DNA of 64,000 bases from Gerris lacustris (lineage: Eukaryota; Arthropoda; Insecta; Hemiptera; Gerridae): positions 56,631,673-56,695,672 of the forward strand of contig OX578277.1 of the NCBI GenBank assembly GCA_951217055.1. Direction: 5' to 3'. This document shows positions 57,407 through 64,000 of the stretch, one piece after another. The notes beneath the pieces were generated by a model. The model saw nothing but the letters and a program-made list of their open reading frames with translations, made no database searches and had not been told where the DNA came from. The position numbers and the translations under genes were made by a program. Each line of letters begins with the position of its first letter. The stretch's first letter is position 1.

Positions 57407-57590
57407 CATCCTCTGTTCTAGCAATGTGCCCAGCCCATTTCCATTTCCTCTCCATAACTACTTTTCCTATATCTTCTAATGCCGTTTCCTTTCTTATCCA
57501 TGTATTCCTTTTCCTATCTTTTCTAGCTATTTTAAGTATACTCCTTTCCATCATTCTTTGGGCACATCGTAATCTTCGGACGCTATTATG
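57407..57590 (-). pseudogene. LINE ORF2 C-terminus, proximal part
   Basis: The minus strand reads VRRLRCAQRMMERSILKIARK then RNTWIRKETALEDI and KWKWAGHIARTEDDR. This is the block after the RT domain of many insect LINEs (LrxaQRaMERsmLgislrDR...KWxWAGHvaR). It is truncated at a (TA)n tract upstream. The frame is open up to the insertion site of the hAT-like element and continues in the same frame sense at 54497. Confidence 0.88.
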
Positions 57591-59439
<1,849 letters not shown>

Positions 59440-60030
59440 TGTTAATAATAATAATAATGAAGGCATGGTATGAGTACAAGGTCAAACTGTACCCATCGAT
59501 TTTAAACAAGCTTATGATAGAACACAACAACAAGCTTATGCTTGGCTTATTAGTGTATTTGCGGCCTCGGTTATATGCTGCAATGCTGAAGGAGGAATAT
59601 AAAAGAAACTAGTTGGCCTGTAAAGATGATTTTGAGAAAAACTAAATCTAAAGTAAACGTGTAGGAATTCTAAGTACCCTTTGAAGTAAAAAAACAACTA
59701 GGACAAGGGGGTAAAATATTATTGTTGCTCTTCAACTTGGCCTTGAAAAATGTCATGAGAACAATTAAAATCAACCGATGAGGGTCAATCTTTAAACTCA
59801 GGTGCCATGCTTATGCAGACGACGCGGCCTTGAATGGCAGAAGTCACCATTTAAGCCAAGGAGAGGAAAGGTAAAAAGATGCCAATCAGTTAGTGAAAAT
59901 ATAACTAAATATACATATGATAACCAGTAGACACCACAGACAACAGGTATATAATTCTAACAGGGCAATAAGTCAGGTTGCAGAATTTAAGTATTAAGGT
60001 TTAGTGATAAAAATTAAATCCTAAACGGAT
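59440..60030 (+). pseudogene. LINE reverse transcriptase relic
   Basis: Pieces of an RT domain occur in the right order in changing frames: VPIDFKQAYDR at 59489 (the first catalytic Asp block, FIDFKQAYDS), FNLALKNVMRTIK at 59731, AYADDAALNGRSHHL at 59809 (the YADD box) and QVAEFKY-stop-G near 59973 (the EFKYLG thumb motif). Stops and frame shifts interrupt the frame and the distance between the first two blocks is shorter than normal, so about 100 residues are deleted. The motifs are of the type common in insect non-LTR retrotransposons and may belong to the same family as the minus-strand fragment near 57.5 kb. Confidence 0.82.
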
Positions 60031-60183
60031 TTAATAAGCCTGGGCTTCGCTTCGGTAGTAAAGCAGTAAGTTTCCTGCCTCGGCTTCGCCTCTGCAGCAA
60101 ATTTGTTTAGTCTATCCTCGCCTTCGGCTCGGACATAAAAAATTTTAAAAACTAGGCAGCAAATTTCCATTTTGCTGCCTAGT
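60025..60183. repeat. GC-rich hairpin cluster
   Basis: GGGCTTCGCTTCGG, CTCGGCTTCGCC and CTCGCCTTCGGCTCGG are related short inverted motifs. They are followed by a 13-bp perfect hairpin ACTAGGCAGCAAA/TTTGCTGCCTAGT (60151-60163 and 60171-60183, loop 7). The hairpin stem resembles the CTGCAGCAAATTTG at 60092. It may be the 3' end of an element. Confidence 0.6.
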
Positions 60184-63085
60184 GACATAAATAACTATTA
60201 AATTATTATATAACAATCAACCAAATATTTATTAATTACTATTACTATACAGAAATAGTAAATTTAAAAATAAGAAAAAAAAAATGACTGAATTATTATG
60301 TGTAGCACCTAAGGCATTAGTAGGGTCTACTATAAGTATCTACGGTGGAATTTCCTCATCACACTCATAGCCAGAGTGTGACTTATAATAACTGGGCTTA
60401 TTGTACGGCTGCTGTATATAGATATAGATAGTTCCAAGTATATAGTCCAATTATCTCACTTTTATGCACCTGAAATAAGCCAGGATTGGGAAAATATATT
60501 GCCTCTAAATTAGTAATTTAATGTTGTTCCTTAATCATTTTTATTTAAGAAAAAGATAAATTAATGGCAATCAACTTCCTTGAGATTCTTCAGGTGCATT
60601 ATTATTTCGCGTTTTATCTTGAAAGTAATTATTACGAGTATAAAGTAAGAATTGGAGAGTAAATAATTTAAAATGATTGTATGCAATATTTTAGGAATTG
60701 GACCTAATTTCGATTGCTAAATTTCATATTTGTCGGAATTATATATATAACTAATAGGAATAACCATATTCGCATCGGAATCCTTCTTAGTATTTTATCC
60801 ACAATACATTTACAACTTACGTCAGAACTTGTACCAAGAATCTTAGCGATAATGTTTAGTAAGACTATAGCGTTGGAGCATCAGAAAGCTTGCCACGTAA
60901 ATTGGTATAGTTGAATTGAAGTAGCTGAAACTTGAAATTAGTTTGAGAGAGAAATCGTGCATTCATGACGTCTGTCCATGATTGCAGAAGCAGTTCTACA
61001 TGAACCCTGACATTTTATACGTATATCTTTAGTTTAAATAAAATGTTAATGAAAAGTTCACCCTTGTTGCAAGGATTTGAATTGGCAAACCTTTACATAT
61101 AATAATTAAAACTTTCTACACAACTTCAAATAGTTTACAATATCTGTTCTTTAAAGAGAGTAATGTATTTTCTAAAATACTAAACAACAAATATTTTTAT
61201 TTTTCCTACTTCAGCAATCGAACCATTAAATAATTGTTAGAACCTAACCTAATAAAGTCTAAAAACGAAAAATATATGACAATTAGTGGCAAGTAGCTTA
61301 TTTTTTGGACGAATGGTCTCATGAGTAATATTTTAAGATTAGAGTCTCAGTGTGGTCGCATTTATTTTTACTCAAGATTAAACTGGTTCCATATTATTCG
61401 GATAAATTCTTTTCAAGATCGCGAGAGAAGTAAAGAGCGCAGAAGTTGCAATTTACGTGGGGCCAACAATGGCCAAAATATATTAAAACAAAAAAAATTG
61501 AATGTCCAGCTTGCTTTTAAAATATAGCAGTTCACCAAAAATGTTGACTGGGGGGGAAAGACAAGGGATCAAAATGTTCCCCGATGGAATTTTGACCTAT
61601 AAAAAAGTCGCACTTCACAATGATGACAATGCTTATGTTACCTCTGGTAAGCTTAAATATTGTACTGCTTGTACAACGAAGGCCATACATTTTATTGCAT
61701 CCAATTTTGTTTGAAATAATAATGAAATAGTAACTGAATGACTGAATTTAATCATAGTAATTTAAGGCGCAAAAATTAAATCGGGACTGATACATAAAAA
61801 GTTTCTTAATTTAAAAAAAAAACATAATACGAACAGGGTTTTTTTTTTTTTCCTTACAAAGAAATGTACAAAAAGTTGCACTTTGAAGGAGCAGGGTGTG
61901 CTTATTATTTCCTTCATTTTAGGTAGACACATATTTGGTTCTTTTGGGGACAAAATAGCCACCATTTTGGAAACGCGATATGTATTTGTAATCTACACAC
62001 CTACAGAGAGAGATCTTTATTTAAGTATTATTTCTTATTTTTAGGACCTGACATTATGGGGTGGCAAGGAGGAGGACATTTTTTTGGGGGGTTCTGTTTT
62101 TGAAATTTCGGGGGCAAGATGGCTACCTTTTCAATACCGTTAACATTATACCCCACTTAAAAAATACAATAAATAAAAAAAATTGCGATTCGTTCATTTT
62201 TTTGAAGAAAATTTGAGTTGTGAAGTTCGTAACATTTTTCCTGTTTTTGAGCAAAAAAGTTTTACTTTTAAATAATAGTTAAAATCTCTAGCTACAATAG
62301 GTTGGGAGATGTGTTCCAAGATGTGACGGACAGACGGACGAACAACCAAAAGCATAAAGGTTTGTGTGATAACCTCGAAACCCTAAAAACAGGGAATTTA
62401 AATTTAAAGCAGGATCAGTTTCACGAAAGAGAAAATGTAAGTAAATGTATATACTTGTAAAAATCATTTTAGGATTTTTTACAAGTAAATACAAATAAAA
62501 AGGCAATATATACATTGTATATTATATTATAAGACAGTAGAATATTAAAATTTATTTGCTAAAAGTATTAGTCTCATGGAGGAAGAATTAGTAGTCCTTT
62601 AATAAAACTGAATACTGGCTCGGCAGTCCTGGAAAATCCTTATCCACCTTTAAGCTGTAAATATTGTACGCATTTTATCTATTTACAGAACAAGTAATAA
62701 CACATTTTTTAATACATAAATATTATATGTAAAACTTACTCGAATTAACTGACGCCTAGCAAGAAACAAAGAACTCACCTAAAAAAAAAAATATATATAT
62801 ATATATTATAATAAAATACTTATTTATAATATAATACCTAGAATTAAGTCTAATAAAGCTTAACATGGACAGAAGTAAAAATTTTGGAGACTATTATTAA
62901 AGTTCCTAAAAAAGGGTTATTCGATTTTTAATAATGGTAAACAAACCCGATGTATATCTTAAATAAATCTAAGATTATCATAGCGAAATAAACATGCAAC
63001 CAATTGGTTGATTTTTTTTGTCTTCAAATAAGAACAAACTTAATTAAAGAAAAATTGAGCCATGGATTCTGAGGCGTCTATCAAA
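60184..63085. other. Non-coding, nothing firmly recognised
   Basis: AT-rich. Motifs such as CCACCATTTTGG and GCAAGATGGCTACC (61957-62122) resemble words in the final element of the window. No gene is supported. Confidence 0.4.
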
Positions 63086-63094
63086 GAATATATA

Positions 63095-63302
63095 TATATA
63101 AATAAATAAATACTCGACCGTAAATATAAACCGACAAACAAAACTCAGGTTTCGGTCACGGTTGTTTAGATGTTTTACGGCCCCTGAAGAAGGTTTTAAG
63201 TAAATAGCGACGTTTCGGTTTGTATCCAACATGGTATAGCGGGATTGTAACATAGTGACGATTTTTGTGACCGAATCCTGAGTTTTGTTTGATTCTGTAT
63301 AT
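63095..63302. repeat. Inverted-end repeat shared with 5422-5495
   Basis: AAACAAAACTCAGG.TTCGGTCAC (63136-63159) and its complement (63267-63290) differ at one position. Between them lie CCCCTGAAGAAGG and GCGACGTTTCGG, words of the kind found at Penelope-like termini. A short (TA)n precedes it, as at 5341-5416. Confidence 0.55.
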
Positions 63303-63352
63303 ATCTAAATAGAGAATACTTAGTATATAGAGAATAGTCAAGCAACATTTTT

Positions 63353-63998
63353 ACTTTTCCTCACTAGTAATAGTAGGAAAAGTATTATTAGTCCTAACCT
63401 GTAGTTGTGCAGCCCGGAAAATCAACTTTTTCTGCCATCTTGAACCCAGTTTGCTGAGTCAGCAAAAATTTAAAAAAAATCGTAATAAATCGAAAATGGT
63501 CCTGATCGAGTTGAAATTTGGCTCGAATGTCTCTCTCTGTATGACAAACAAGCTCACTAAATTTCATTTTGATTTTGGCCGCCATTTTGAAGTTATACAT
63601 TTTTTAATTTTTAAACGTTGACGGTTAGTAATACCGAAAGTATAAATAGGGTTTTGACGTATAGCATATCGTTGGAACCGGAAAAAATTAAGGAACAAAT
63701 ATAAAAAAGCCCGATGAAATTCCATTAATTAGTTTAAAAGTTATAAGCGAATATAATTATTTATTAGTGCGATAATTTTGATGACGTCAAAGTTTGTTTA
63801 AATCTGTCAAAATACCGCCAAACTTCAAATAATTAAATAAAATATAGGTATTAAAAATAAGGTTTTTTGAAGAATGATAATAAATCAGTTTGTTCAGAAC
63901 GGTCACCCATCCAAGTACTGACCACGTCCAATGCTGCTTCCTCCTCCTGCTTCGCAGCAGGAGAGACCTCTTTAGTGGCCTCTGAAGTGAGGAAAAGT
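63353..63998 (-). mobile_element. TIR-bounded element carrying a 5S rRNA-derived segment
   Basis: The ends are exact 13-bp inverted repeats, ACTTTTCCTCACT (63353-63365) and AGTGAGGAAAAGT (63986-63998). Near the right end, on the minus strand, AAGCAGCATTGGACGTGGTC, then AGTACTTGGATGGGTGACCG (63945-63900) is the internal control region (A box, intermediate element, C box) of animal 5S rRNA. It is preceded by a hairpin CTCCTGCTGCGAAGCAGGAG. The rest is AT-rich with CAAGATGGC and GGCCGCCATTTTGAAG words. The window ends two bases later, so the target duplication cannot be checked. Confidence 0.75.
63900..63945 (-). pseudogene. 5S rRNA internal promoter fragment
   Basis: About 45 nt correspond to roughly positions 50-95 of 5S rRNA, including TACTTGGATGGGTGACCG. 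The first ~48 and last ~25 nt of the gene are missing, so it cannot make 5S rRNA, but TFIIIA/Pol III recognition could be preserved. Confidence 0.85.
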
Positions 63999-64000
63999 TC

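Noticed and set aside
63900..63945. Functional 5S rRNA gene
   Set aside because: Only the internal control region is present; both ends of the gene are missing.

Overview
The window looks like intergenic or intronic DNA from a repeat-rich, AT-rich animal genome, most likely an arthropod and plausibly an insect. The reasons are a BEL/Pao retrotransposon, an IS630-type transposon remnant with a start typical of insect copies, Helitron-like termini, hAT and Penelope-like remnants, and roughly ten long (TA)n tracts. The species cannot be fixed from the sequence. I see no convincing host gene with introns. The one long intact reading frame is the polyprotein of a BEL/Pao element.

Layout. 0.88-1.86 kb: a 980-bp TIR element. 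3.5-7.6 kb: dispersed repeats, a 336-bp tandem duplication and a BEL integrase-tail relic. 9.5-16.7 kb: a LINE endonuclease relic, then a complete BEL/Pao element (10427-15952; identical 107-bp LTRs, GTTAC target duplication) inserted in a Helitron-like repeat that itself abuts a hAT transposase relic. 17.25-18.36 kb: a decayed Penelope-like element between inverted repeats, with a hammerhead-like motif in its 3' part. 20-24 kb: dispersed repeats and a tRNA-like SINE. 26.6-28.8 kb: an inverted pair of MITEs around a GC-rich core, with a 56-bp palindrome. 30-38 kb: several foldback elements, one 1.4-kb inverted array and an internally deleted IS630-like transposon. 42-45 kb: Helitron-like repeats with 391-bp and 37-bp tandem units. 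49-52 kb: short MITEs and one GC-richer unexplained island. 54.3-57.7 kb: a nest in which a LINE 3' end is split by a hAT-like element with an 8-bp target duplication, which in turn holds a Helitron-like element with a 330-bp perfect tandem duplication. 59.4-60.2 kb: a LINE reverse transcriptase relic and a GC-rich hairpin tail. 63.35-64 kb: an element bounded by 13-bp inverted ends that carries the internal control region of 5S rRNA.

These parts do not form a pathway. They record layers of transposition: autonomous elements (BEL, LINE, Penelope, hAT, IS630, Helitron) and the short non-autonomous derivatives they could have mobilised. The least ordinary items are the very short LTRs of an otherwise complete BEL element, the TIR element carrying 5S rRNA sequence, the Penelope remnant with a ribozyme-like motif, and the number of long palindromic elements of unrelated sequence.
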